In this document: piece after piece, positions 12,339 through 23,380 of the stretch
Layout: every line of letters starts with the position of its first letter
How positions within the stretch are numbered: position 1 is the first letter of the stretch
Assembly: GCA_903813345.2 (NCBI GenBank)
Contig: CAIIXF020000001.1
Span: forward strand, 14,529,915-14,589,914
Origin: Owenia fusiformis
Taxonomy: Eukaryota; Annelida; Polychaeta; Sabellida; Oweniidae
Length of the DNA: 60,000 nucleotides
Direction of reading: 5' to 3'
Position numbers and translations under genes: made by a program
Notes under the pieces: generated by a model
What the model saw: the letters and a program-made list of their open reading frames with translations, nothing else
Told to the model about the DNA's origin: nothing
The model's database searches: none

Positions 12339-13345
12339 CATTGCACAGAATTGGTCGAATAGCCGATATATGTCATTCATTGATTAAACATGACGTCATA
12401 TTTGAGATCTTAAGATAAATCTGACGTCATGACGTCAGTGCCATAGAAACTGAGATTGTCTTATTTTATTTTGACGTCATTCCAATGTAATGAGCCATTT
12501 GTTTGAAATGGGCCGAAAAGTTAAAGGTATGAGGATTCTAATCTCAACGGAATCAAACAGATCTACCTTCAAAGTTACAGAAACCTGAGATTACTAAGAT
12601 ACCATATGATTTTAAGTACCTCTACCAGACCGTTGAATATCCTCATTTCACCATTTTGACGCCATTTCTAATGGATTTCAATGGAGTCATGCATGAATTC
12701 CTCATGATTTTTTCAAAACAAATGGGCCGAAAAGTGTGCATGTGTACATTGCTTTAAACATGTTAAATCAGTAAAGGTTGATGTCTAGTTATAGAAACCT
12801 GAGATTACTAAGGTGGCAAATCAATATCATTCGCACAGTAAGCTTTTATCATTTGGAGGTAATTTTGTATGGAAAATAATGGCGTCATACATCAGATATG
12901 TTGAATTTGGATAATTCCAAAATTATTTCGCCGAAAAGTGTTTTGTGCCAGTAATTTACTCTAAATGGATTTGGAAAATTCGTCTTTCAACTTAACAGAA
13001 ACCTGAGATGAATAAGGCTTCACGTGTATTTTACTACTCCTACCACACCGTTGAAGTTTACTCCTTTCATCATTTTGACGTCATTTTGCATTGACTTCAA
13101 TGGCGTAATAGGTGATTTTTGTTAATTTATTTCAAAGTTATTTCGCCGAAAATTTTCGACACCTAGATTGTTCAAAGTGGGTTAGATTGATAGGCATTAG
13201 TACCTAGTTACAGGAACCTGAGATGAATAAGGTGCCATTTCAAAGTCCCGCGTTCTGTTAACGTTCAAAAGTTTTCAACTGAGGAAATCCCATTGACTTT
13301 TAAAAACCGGAAGTCAAGGTTTTGCGCATGCGCATTGTATTTTTG
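12339..13345 (+). mobile_element. CRE-bearing repeat element, long copy
   Basis: It begins CATTGCACAGAATTGGTCGA and ends near a GCGCATGCGCA motif. An inverted, shorter copy lies at 15418-16043. The interior is a tandem array of about 210-bp units, each with GAAACCTGAGAT, a GTCATT segment and a GGCCGAAAAGT or CGCCGAAAA segment (about four units). Perfect TGACGTCA palindromes occur at 12391, 12422, 12430, 12472 and 13077. No transposase is seen, so it is non-autonomous. Confidence 0.65.
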
Positions 13346-13554
13346 GAAAAACACATTGCTATATAAGAATCAAGACCTATACTACTTATCTTATTTTGCT
13401 CCAACAATCGAATGGGACACTGTCTGTTTCAATTATGAACATAACATTACATCATACTATGAATCCCATTTTATTTCATTCTGGTCCTTGTGTTTAAGGA
13501 GTTATTTATCGTTAATACAATACAATATAATATATCCTCTCTCGATCGGATACG

Positions 13555-13690
13555 ATGACCCCCAATTTTGTTCCCTTTTTGGACCCTTTTCATGGAATTC
13601 CCTTTTATTGGGATCTACTGTATGCGTCAATATTCTCAATACGTATCTCTCTTTGAACATTGGTACTAGCACGTTCATGCATCAAGGCTA
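13555..13690 (+). pseudogene. Possible degenerate copy of transporter exon 5
   Basis: The stretch TTTTATTGGGATCT with the preceding TTTTTGGACCCTTTTCATGG resembles exon 5 of the two transporters downstream (TTCTATTGGGATCC, preceded by TTCTGGACCTTGTTCAGGG). Similarity continues weakly through ACATTGGTACTAGCACG. Indels break the frame relative to exon 5. The 159-codon open frame at 13293-13772 runs through it, but in a frame that does not give the transporter peptide. It may be a relic of a third paralogue or chance similarity. Confidence 0.35.
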
Positions 13691-13774
13691 CTTGCCTTGC
13701 CCTTTTATTTTTTCCTCCAGACGATCTATTTCAGAATCTATCAAGTTTAGAAAAGGAAGAATTCGAGTCTAGGA

Positions 13775-14450
13775 GTCTAGTTTAGGGGACATTAACATGC
13801 AATTCTGTGTATGTAAGTATTAAAATGTCAAGTGATTATATATGTCAATACATTGCATTGATTATAATTCAATCACTCACAGATCGGCTTTAAATAAGGT
13901 TGTAAATGACTTCTTAATGAGTCTATGTAAATCAATTATTTCATCTGTCCGATACTGTTTATTTTCCAGACAGCTTCAAAAGAGAAACATTCCATGCCAA
14001 ATGGACAGTATCAACGAGGTCGAAAAAATAAGGTGGACAAATTATTTTAGTTTTCGGTTAACCATCTAAACAAATTAGGAAGATGATTTCAAAATAATTT
14101 AGTTCAGTAGATTTCTCTGTAATGTATCCTCCCCTTCTTTTGTACATACCTTGCATTTGAATTGTATGGAAGTCAATGGGAAGTAAGCGGGCAACATCCA
14201 TCGATACCATAAGATACTACATGAAAAATCTCTAAAAACATTCCAAAAAACATTACTAGTCATGTTGTTATCCAAATATATCTCATGTCACTGAATATCA
14301 GAAACAGTGTCTATAACATTATTTTTCACTTACTAATTTCAACATAGATTTTGATATGATGAAACGAATCTGTAATGTTAATTTTGATTGAGTTGTGTGT
14401 TTCTATACCTTTGTATTGGTAATGTATTTAAATGTTTAATTATTTGTTAT
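13775..14450. other. Intergenic DNA, no gene seen
   Basis: AT-rich with no supported exon, RNA gene or repeat boundary. Confidence 0.4.
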
Positions 14451-15409
14451 ACCCCCACCACATAGTGTGGGGCCATATTGACGGCCTAGGCGCCTCCGTC
14501 TGTCTGTCCGTCCGTCCGTCCGTACGTCCGGCAGTTTTCTCCAAAACCGCTACAGATATCACCTTCAAATTTTCAGGGATAACTTATGAGTGCATACAGA
14601 TGTGGATGAAAAAAATTTAACTCGATACCAACTTCCTGTCGGCCATTTTGAAGTCAAATGCTAAAATCCTTGTCTGCAAACGGCTTCACGGTTGCTTTTA
14701 AAACTTTAATATCTTGTTCGGCTCACTTCATTCTACATCTGATTAGGTTTTGGACCTGTTAGCTCAGTCATGTCAGCCATTTTGAATGTCTTAAGAAAAG
14801 TTAGCGCGCGATAATACTTTCTATCATATTGAATGGTGTTTTTGAGTTTTCATACTTTAACTTTTCAGTAGCTTTATAAATAATTTCAGGTGTACTTTGT
14901 CGTAAAAGTCTATGTTATTGTTAACAGTTATATGTGGTAATTTTGTAAAAGGAAATAAGCAAAAACTCATAATCACTTTTTTATTGTCGGCCATTTTGGA
15001 TTTTTCAGTCCTAAAATCTTGTCTGTAAAGTCTTGTCTACGCGTTTTCAGGTGAACCGTTTGGTAGATCAATTTCAAATTTTCAGGGATGATTCTTAGTA
15101 TGAAAATCTAGATCTGATTAGTTTTTTGGCATTCTGGATAAATGTCAAAGCAGCCATTTTGGATTTTCCGTCTTAAAATCTTGCCTGTAAAGTCTTGTTT
15201 ACGCGTTTTTAGGTGAACCGTTTGGTAGATCAATTTCGAATTTTCAGGGATGATTCTTTGTATGAAAATCTAGAACTGATTAGTTTTTTGACATTCTGGG
15301 TAAATGTCAAGGCAGCCATTTTGGATTTTCCATCCTAAATCTTGTCTGTAAAGTCTTGTTTACATGTTTTCTGGTTAACTGTTTGACGGATCAATTTCAA
15401 ATTTTCAGG
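14451..15409. repeat. GTCC-rich repeat followed by a tandem array of about 165-bp units
   Basis: The region opens with CCCCCACCACATAGTGTGGG and a (GTCT/GTCC)n run at 14498-14530. From about 14980 it becomes a tandem array: GCCATTTTGGATTTT, AATCTTGTCTGTAAAGTCTT, GTGAACCGTTTGGTAGATCA and AATTTTCAGGGATGATTCT recur with starts near 14990, 15152 and 15312. A further unit at 16046-16160 lies beyond the inserted element at 15418-16043. Confidence 0.65.
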
Positions 15410-15417
15410 TGTGGTGT

Positions 15418-16043
15418 GGTCATTGCACAGAATTTGTCCAGGTTACTGCGCATGCGCAGAACCATTACTTCCGGTTTTCCGAAGCCTATGGGATTTATAA
15501 TGGAGACATTTTACGAACGCTTACTGTGCGAATGATATTGATTTGCCACCTTAGTAATCTCAGGTTTCTATAACTAGACATCAACCTTTACTGATTTAAC
15601 ATGTTTTAAGCAATGTACACATGCACACTTTTGGCCCATTTGTTTTGAAAAAATCATGAGGAATTCATGCATGACTCCATTGAAATCCATTAGAAATGGC
15701 GTCAAAATGGTGAAATGAGGATATTCAACGGTCTGGTAGAGGTACTTAAAATCATATGGTATCTTAGTAATCTCAGGTTTTCTGTAACTTTGAAGGTAGA
15801 TCTGTTTGATTCCGTTGGGATTAGAATCCTCATACCTTTAACTTTTCGGCCCACTTCAAACAAAATATGATAACTTTTGGTGATATAGGTTCATTACATT
15901 GGAATGACGTCAAAATAAAATAAGACAATCTCAGTTTCTATGGCACTGACGTCATGACGTCAGTTTTATCTTAAGATCTCAAATATGACGTCATGTTTAA
16001 TCAATGAATGACATCTATCGGCTATTCGACCAATTCTGTGCAA
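15418..16043 (-). mobile_element. CRE-bearing repeat element, short inverted copy inserted in the tandem array
   Basis: Both ends carry CATTGCACAGAATTKGTC as an inverted terminal repeat. It is the reverse complement of the 12339-13345 element, with about two internal units instead of four. It splits the 165-bp array: AATTTTCAGG stops at about 15409 and the matching TTTTTTGGCATTCTG resumes at 16047. Perfect TGACGTCA palindromes lie at 15905, 15947, 15955 and 15986. Confidence 0.7.
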
Positions 16044-16387
16044 TGTATTTTTTGGCATTCTGAGTAAATTTTAAGGTGGCCATTTTGGATTTTCCGTCCT
16101 CAAATTGTGTCTATAAAGTCTTGTCTTCTCATTTTCAGGAGAACCATTGGACGGGATCACCCATTGGTGGGGACATTTTGTACACATTTGTGTTCTTGTT
16201 TTATTTTTTGGAATAATATTTAGATAAAAAAAATGACACCGTATATCAATTCTAACAATTCAACATTGCACTTGCAAGATCATTTTTCTATTCAAACAGT
16301 TCAGCTTTCTGGATGTTGTATCATTTCATCATTGATATCATTTCCTTTGTTTTATAGTCTTTATATACGCGTGTCCCTTGAACTCTT

Positions 16388-16645
16388 GACATTAGGGCGG
16401 TTAAGCTACACGATTTCAATAGTACGTGAACGTGTATAATTATGGTCCTCTAGGGGTACAATTTCCCCTATGTAGTACTTATTTGCCCGCTTGAGTATAT
16501 AGGTATAAGGAAAATAGTTGCATTTAGGTACTTAGAAAAGAAATGAGAAGGAGACAGTTAATCTCTGGGGGTCATAATATAACACGTTCGTGTACAGGTT
16601 CTCTTGAAAACGTGTAGCTTAACCTCCGTATTATCTGGATGACGA
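16388..16645. repeat. Small fold-back element upstream of transporter A
   Basis: GGCGGTTAAGCTACACG at about 16396 is answered by CGTGTAGCTTAACCTCCG near 16610-16630, with inner arms GTACGTGAACGTGT and ACACGTTCGTGTAC. The loop holds no coding sequence. The rest of the interval to the gene start at 17031 has no other supported feature. Confidence 0.55.
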
Positions 16646-17014
16646 TGCGATGTGCCAAGAGACTTTCTTTGACAACAGTTATACTGATAAATACGACCTA
16701 CATTAATTATTAACATGACATTTATCTACGTGGATATGACAAGGGGATGTTCCATCACCGACAGAGATTTGGATTTTATACCAAATATAAGGGACAAACA
16801 CAGGTTGAATCGACTTACATCGGGACCCAGATATATATTCGATATCTGATATTTACAGTAGATTGCGATCGTCTTCAAATCAATTTTATGTACACTATTA
16901 CCCAATGGTTTAGACCTCAGTAATTCAACGTGTCAAACTTCGTGACATAATGGTAGAATGATGAAGATCGTGACGTCTAATAGTAGTTACGTTCACTTAG
17001 AACCTTAATTATAA

Positions 17015-17128
17015 ATGGATTGGAAGCAGTATGGTTCGCTACGAAACAACTCTGCTTACGATTGGCTTTGGAAGTCTTGTCATATTCAGCCGCATAGGAA
17101 CGTTCGTTTTCACCCCTCTGTGGATTGA
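17015..17128 (+). promoter_or_regulatory. Upstream ATG overlapping the transporter A start
   Basis: An ATG 16 nt before the main start opens a 37-codon frame (with stop) in another frame that runs past the main ATG. At the same position in paralogue B the upstream ATG is followed at once by a stop (ATGGATTGA, 32582-32590). If transcripts include it, the two genes would differ in leaky scanning. The transcription start is not known. Confidence 0.3.
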
Positions 17129-20100
17129 TTCCTTGACATCTTGCAACGGAACAGTTGCCAATACTTCAATGGTACCATCGTACCGACGTATAGACACCTT
17201 TTTTATTGTGCTATCACAGGGCGTTTCATGCACATCAATCTTCGGAGTATTGTTGCTATTTGTTCTTGTATTTTTCCCCAATAAGATCTCAGAGGTGGAA
17301 TGGAAATATCCCAAACGCCAGTTCCTCATCCCAGGTACTGCAATGACATTATCAGCCATTCTAGGAAATGCTGCACTAAGTGGGAAAAGAACAGCTCCAT
17401 ATCTTGCTTCCGTTCTGAGCAACTTCAATATTCCCATTACTTTTGTGATAAGGTAAGTCAAAGTCTATACAGTAGGGAGTTTAAGATTAGCGTAAATAAC
17501 CCATTTACCTATGCACTGGTGATCCACTCGATTACGCTGGTTACCAAAACGAGCCGTTTTGGTAACAAAATGTCGGAACGTCGTACGATTTTTCTCGTTT
17601 CCTTTTTTCACGCGTTGTAGGCAGAATCCCAACGACGTTTTTTCTCACAACGTGTATCAGTAACATATCTTTTAGAAAATGTACATGTTTGTGAAAAATA
17701 GACGATTCTGTTGAACTATTTGTTCGCAAATATGTACACTTTCTTAAAACATATGATACTGATACACGTTTGTGTTAAAAAATGTCGTGGGAATTCTGCC
17801 TACAACGTGTGAAATAAGGAAACGAGAAAAATCGTACCTTCGATGTTCCGACATCTTGTTACCAAAACGAACCGTTTTGGTAACCAGCGTAATCGAGTGG
17901 ATCACCAGTGCTTTACCTATGAGTAGTTTGTTATTACACTAAGCGGTATTTTACCTAAGTTACAGGGTTGACCGAAGATAGGTAATTCGAAAAAGTATGT
18001 TTTTATCCAACAAATTATGTCATTTCTATATCAAGTATTATCCATTAAACTTTAAAATAGTAACAACAATCATTTCTCAATCGATTTGCATAACAATTAA
18101 GTGGTCGAACACATTCATTGATGCGATAAACAATGCCATGTGATGATGCATGAAATTGTTGAATTTACACATTCTTCATCAGTTTTGCTTATTGTAAATG
18201 TACATAAATCAGCCATTTTCTCGTGCTTTTAATTGTTTAACTTTACTATTTGGTCACTCTCATTGCTGGATCTTAAGTCACTGCCCCATTAGCGGGCCCA
18301 CAAGCAACACCCCCTCCCAACTACAGTAGCAACACCCGAGCTCTCTGAAGTATATATAACAGTTCTTGGAGGTGACATGTACTGTTATATGCCATATAAG
18401 CCATCGCATGGTTTTCATTCTACAATTAGAATGTTAATTTTATCATAAATTGTAGCATGCGGTTTCGTAGCCTTTTACGTTAATCTTAAACTTATTTTGC
18501 AATACGCATTACCTACGTATCCGTAACAAACATACGGAAAGGGATAGGTACACGTATATTTTTACGCTAATCTTAATCTCCCTATTGTGACAAAATAGTC
18601 TTATTTTGCCATTAACATAAAGCTAGTGTCGTTTATTGTTACACAAATATTCAATGTAATTGTAAGTGCAAGCCCTGATTTTTGATTCCAGATTCATAAT
18701 TCTAAGGAAAAGACCAACCCTTAAGAAACTGTTATGTGCTATTGTTGTCTCTTTATCTGAGTTCATGTGTCTCATTCCGAGTATTTTTCCCTCTTTGGAG
18801 ACAAGTAGCCAGCACCAACAGGATGGAGGGGCACAAGGAGTAGCAGGTGTGTTGTGGCCTCTCTGCTTTGTTTCGTCAATGGTAAGATTGGCCTTATTTT
18901 AGCCCTGAGGCTAATAGTTTTTATCGTAACTTTGTAAGGTGAGTTTGTTAGGCGGTCAGTGTGTGATGACGTCGGCTCGCTTTCTGTCCGTACATTTCCA
19001 GGAAAAGTGAGCGACAGATTAATTCGACTGGTAATTAATCTCGGTCACTGCGTTCCCTCGGGAAATATTGATATCATTCTTGTGATATTCCCCTTATCAT
19101 ATCCCTCCTGGTGAATAATTACTTTTTTATCCTATGGATACGAAATATATATAGAGGATATCCTATGAGTTTATGCTCGTGCAGATATCAATAACCATGA
19201 GTGGATTAAAATCATATCACGAGTAAATCATAGGATGTTCTTTTTATTCCATAGTTAAAGTCATCATCTGAATCGTCGGAAATTAAGTCATTTAATTCGA
19301 ATTTTCCAAACGATCCGGCGATGTTGACACTTAGCCTCGTTTTGAGTCTGAAGTAGCAAAAATCCATAAACCATTGCATACGACGTCGTATGTCATGGCT
19401 AAAAAACCGTATGCTATGGTTAAGTGAAAATTTGTCAAAAATATCATATTTTACCACTGATTACAAAAATACCGTTTTTATTTTCACATGTTATCCTATG
19501 AATATCATGCTAACTATGGAATAAATGGGGATAACGACATAAGATAGTTTTGGTATGCGGCACTAAAATCGTATCCGACTGATATGACGTGATATTCAAT
19601 CGTATCTGACGGATACTATTTTTTCATTAGTTTTGAATTTAGCGCCGAAAATTGTTTGACAAGTATAGCAGCCTTGCCTAATATTGAACTTCCAGAATAT
19701 AGTTCCAAACATTATGTGCTCATTAAAATAATTTAAATGTTTTCATGCAATCACTTTATTCGGTTTACAATGTAGGACCCGAACACAATAAAAAACGAGA
19801 TATTATATTATATTGTATTTCATACCTACTGAGGTTCTAGGTACATAACGAGCGGGAATATATAGTGTATCTAGGGACAGGGATGGATACACGCACGCTG
19901 TATCCATCCCGGTCCCGGCCCTGAAATTTTTTTTCAAAATTTTTTTCAATTTTTTTCCATTTTTTTCAATTTTTTTTTTAAATTTTTTTTTACCAAAATT
20001 CAATTTTTTCACATTTTTTTAGTTTTTTTTTAGATTTTTTTTTAAAATTTTTTGAAAATCTCGCAAACTTTAAGACCAAGAAAACGCCTAGTACCTTGAG

Positions 20101-22553
20101 TATGTTTTGGAATTTTGGATCTTTATAAGGTATTGATGTACCTAGAACCTCAGTAGGTATGAAATACATCTGTTATGTACGGTCGGTTTTGGATACAGGG
20201 TTTATCCCGCGGGAAATATGTGTATCTCCCTCGGTCCCTGCGGTCCCCTCGGGAGATACACATATTTCCCTTGGGATAAACCCTGTATCCAAAACCTCCC
20301 AGTACATAACCCTTATGTATTGTATTATAATTATATTATATTATATTTTATCCTATGCCAAGTACAGTTTTAGGGAGATCAGTTTGTAAGATATATCCCG
20401 TATCCTGATTTTGAGGTTTCCATATCCAGAACCTCCATATCTCCCGGCATATCTCACGCTTCGGTGCATATCTTCCCGCTCCGGTGCATATCTTCCCGCT
20501 TCCGGTAAGTAATGGAAATGCAATAAAATGACTTTGCATATGAATGATTTGTTTATTTTTGCACCTTGTACTATTGAAATGGCCATATGCCCCTGAAAAC
20601 TCTACTTGGTATAGGATAAAGCAGTTATATACGGTCGGTTTGGTTATTGGGTTCAAACCTCGTGAGATATGCACATCTACCTTCGGTGCCTACGGTCCCT
20701 CAGGTAGATATGCATATCTCCCTCTGGATAAACCCCATATCCAAAACCTCCCAGTACATAACCCTTATATATTATATTATTATATTATATAGAACCTCAT
20801 ATGATTTCAGATTCCATTCGGATTAACAAATACACTCAATGAGAGAAGTGTTAAAAAGTCAACTGGTAACAGCTCTGAAGATAAGCGATTGAACATAATA
20901 TTTTTTCTCTTTGGATACGGGTTTTCTCAGTTGATTTCAGCTGTAGTGCTATTTTGGGCAGATATCATCCCCGGCTTTGGCAATGCGTCTGGCATCTCAA
21001 ATCTGTTCGAAACGTAAGCCCTGTATTGCTAGAAAACATACTTATCTCTGATAGAATTATAAAATTTAATGTTGAATAAAACATTCTTCGATTCATGCAG
21101 TAAAACCTGTATTACTGAACACCTCCTATTCTGTCCAAAAGAGTTAAAAGAAACTCGAAATGTGAACACCTACCTGTTTTTGATGGCGCAATAATGCTCA
21201 GACAAGTTCTACTTATTTAGAATGATCCATGGCTAGGGTAAAATACAATAAACAACAATAAATATATGTATTATAGACCCTTTATCCGATGAATCAATGT
21301 TTCTTTGCCTATCTCATCCCATGTTTTGTTAATACCATAAGAACCATTTTTACCATTTTTCATGCAGATGGTGGTTTAATGCTCAGTGTAGTATTGGGTT
21401 GGCAGGATGTAGTGCAACACAAGCTTTCTATTTTTCTGGATTGATGTGGTGTTATATCATTGCAGACATAGGGATTAATCTGTTCCTACGCTTTACAGAA
21501 GGGGCAAATTATCTTGTCATGCTTTTAGTGAGTATCTCAAATACAATCTAAACTATACAGTGTTGTAGACTCCCTCCATAAGTTTGGCAATCGTACGGTC
21601 CCATTGGATTGTGCGCATAAGCCTGTTCAATTTCGTATACGTTTTTACTGCAATAAGTGCATGGACAATCTCAAACTTGATGAATCGCTAAAAATAATCA
21701 GGCTTTAACACTAAGTTAGAAAGACAACTGTCTGTTTCCAAAATTTAAATTAGAGGGGTGTATTAATAGATTGACGAATTATTCCGAACAAATTTAAATA
21801 CTATGAAATTATCCTAGGATAATTTCATCTGTGAGAATAGGTTCATCAATAAAATATAATATAATAATAATGCATAGAAACAGGTAGACCTAATACATTA
21901 CGGACAAGATTTTTGCACGAAACATCCAAAATGGCCGCCTTATAGTTAACACAGCATGCCTCAAAAGTATTACCTCAGACCATGAAGCATCTCTGAAGAT
22001 TTGAAATCAATGCTTAAATGTGAAATTATATTGCTCAAAGAGCAGGGCATGCCATTGCATCTTTGATCATTTGAGTATGTAATCGTACATTTATACCATA
22101 TTTATGTTTTCTTTCAGACAATACGTACTCCACTTCTCTTTCTATTCTGGACCTTGTTCAGGGAATGTCCCTTCTATTGGGATCCACATGCCAATCTTAG
22201 TACTTACTTGAGTATTGGTGCGATCGCTCTTATGCTTCCAGCCATGTATATTTACAATACTGGGTAGGTATATGTTACGTTAAATATCAATCGATATTTT
22301 GGCTCATTTTTATAATATACACTCTCTTTCTATTCTGGACCTTGTTCAGGGAATGTCCCTTCTATTGGGATCCACATGCCAATCTTAGTACTTACTTGAG
22401 AATTGGTGCGATGTATCATGTATGCTTCATGTTTGTTTCAGAGACCCAGAGCATATTGCAAAAACACCGTCGGAGACAGATGCAAGAAAACCATTATTAG
22501 CCAATGACAAAACCTGTGACAGATATGGAAGCAATGTTCATGATATACAATAA
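17031..22553 (+). CDS. CRT-like drug/metabolite transporter, paralogue A (six exons)
   Basis: This is a multi-pass membrane transporter, probably of the CRT-like branch of the DMT superfamily. Known members are the Plasmodium chloroquine resistance transporter and plant CLT thiol transporters, which sit in lysosome- or plastid-like membranes. The substrate here is unknown. Exons: 17031-17452, 18692-18881, 20811-21013, 21368-21527, 22118-22263, 22442-22553; junction phases 2,0,2,0,2; total 410 aa, the usual family size. The N-terminal helix (about 8-31) is followed by a loop with NGT and NTS glycosylation sites (39, 44), more hydrophobic segments, and the repeat-hairpin signature SGKRTAPY (117-124) with NFNIP. 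The second half has IPFGLTNTLNERS and ECPFYWDP. The tail is polar and ends CDRYGSNVHDIQ. A polyadenylation signal AATAAA lies at 22886. It forms a tandem pair with 32598-42089. The fold assignment is good; the CRT subfamily is inferred from motifs. Confidence 0.75.
17469..18588. mobile_element. Inverted-terminal-repeat element filling most of intron 1 of transporter A
   Basis: ACAGTAGGGAGTTTAAGATT at the left is answered by the inverted ACAATAGGGAG-ATTAAGATT at the right, continuing as AGCGTAAA. The repeat is about 30 bp, and no transposase is seen. The fold-back element at 17514-17910 sits inside it near the left end, so this element is older. It starts only 17 nt after the exon 1 donor and ends about 100 nt before exon 2. 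Confidence 0.6.
17514..17910. mobile_element. Fold-back element, family FB1, copy 1
   Basis: The terminal repeat CACTGGTGATCCACTCGATT continues with ACGCTGGTTACCAAAACG and CCGTTTTGGTAAC, then an inverted arm of about 150 bp. The flanks are TTTACCTATG on both sides (17504-17513 and 17912-17921), giving a 9-10 bp target duplication. Other copies are at 34464-37222, 52666-53202 and, diverged, 48649-49108. No coding capacity. Confidence 0.8.
19815..20164. mobile_element. Fold-back element with perfect 32-bp ends and poly-T core (intron 2 of transporter A)
   Basis: GTATTTCATACCTACTGAGG at the left continues TTCTAGGTACAT and is matched exactly by its reverse complement at 20133-20164. Inside are a palindromic GGGATGGATACA/TGTATCCATCCC pair and a long T-run tract (19925-20050). 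The T-rich core accounts for a lysine-rich frame on the opposite strand, which is not a gene. Confidence 0.7.
20167..20312. repeat. Long hairpin (imperfect palindrome) in intron 2 of transporter A
   Basis: TTTTGGATACAGGGTTTATC, then GGGAAATATGTGTATCTCCC, is answered by GGGAGATACACATATTTCCC and GATAAACCCTGTATCCAAAA. The stem is about 60 bp with a short CGGTCCCTGCGG loop. It directly abuts the element at 19815-20164. A diverged copy is at 20625-20766. Confidence 0.75.
20625..20766. repeat. Second, diverged copy of the hairpin in intron 2 of transporter A
   Basis: The outer part (ACGGTCGGTTTGG at the left, CCAAAACCTCCCAGTACATA at the right) is shared with the copy at 20167-20312. The inner arms, GATATGCACATCTACC and GGTAGATATGCATATCTCC, have diverged but still pair. 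Compensated divergence is possible but unproven. Confidence 0.65.
22322..22412 (+). pseudogene. Duplicated fragment of transporter A exon 5 inside intron 5
   Basis: About 90 bp, from CTTTCTATTCTGGACCTTG to TTGGTGCGAT, repeats exon 5 almost exactly (one visible change, AGTATTGG to AGAATTGG). It lacks the exon's 5' end, has no AG acceptor in front and no donor behind, and is followed at once by the exon 6 acceptor tract. It is a recent partial duplication, not a usable alternative exon. Confidence 0.8.
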
Positions 22554-23380
22554 TATAGTGTTTGTTTTTAATAACCAATTATGAAAAGCATGTTGTTGTC
22601 TTTGAGCGGATATACAGATACAGAATGATGTCAATCAATCCAAATACACTTATTGGTGACGCAAGATGATATGCTGTATATTATTTGTCACATAATGCGT
22701 TTTAAATAACACAGATGCGAGTATGACGTATACCAGTTTCACCACCAGGTGGTTTGTTCGGGTCGGATGGCTTGATGGCATGGCGGGTATAGTAGAAAGT
22801 TACAGAAAACTAAATATGTAAAAAATAACAAAAAAAATATATAATAAAATATATCCAGTAAAGGAAAATGTTATCTGTTCAATACAATAAAAGATATTTC
22901 ACTTTTTTGATTTTGTAACATGGGGTCTATGGGGAATCAAACCGATCACTTTCAAAAAAATTAGATTTTCAAAGTTGATTAACAATTTTCGAAACCATAT
23001 TTCTAGATGTAGATTTCAAATATGATTTCACTTTGACTGAATTTTGAATATTTAATGACGTAAATCTAGATTATTTCTACTCGCATCTAGTCTATTAGGA
23101 TTGTTTTCATGGAAATAATCCAACCTTAAATGTCTCATAAATCATATTCTGAATCGCTAATCACTTCAGTGCGACCCATAACACCCATAAAACCAGTAAT
23201 GATTACATCAATTTGATTTAGTTTATCATGAAGCCACATGTCTCCTCTTTCTATCAGACATTACCATTATGTGGAGACTAGCTTACTTTTCAAGTAGCAC
23301 TCGATTTTTTCCTGGTGTAAACCTAGCTATCTCAATATAAGGTCCCTAAGGAGCTTTCGTGTTACAATTTCAATTATATT
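22554..23380. other. 3' flank of transporter A
   Basis: It contains the likely 3' UTR; AATAAA at 22886-22891 is the best polyadenylation signal, about 330 nt after the stop. The segment just after the stop (TTGAGCGGATATACAGATAC) is shared with the 3' flank of paralogue B at about 42137-42156, so the duplication extends past the coding region. No other gene is seen. Confidence 0.5.

Noticed and set aside
13293-13772. 159-codon open frame as a gene
   Set aside because: No family features, AT-driven composition, and a frame different from the transporter similarity it overlaps.
12339-16043. A single 3.7-kb giant inverted repeat
   Set aside because: The right arm has its own ends and interrupts a tandem array, so these are two inverted copies of one element, not one structure.
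19803-20012. Lysine-rich 69-codon frame on the - strand
   Set aside because: It is the translation of the poly-T tract inside a fold-back element.
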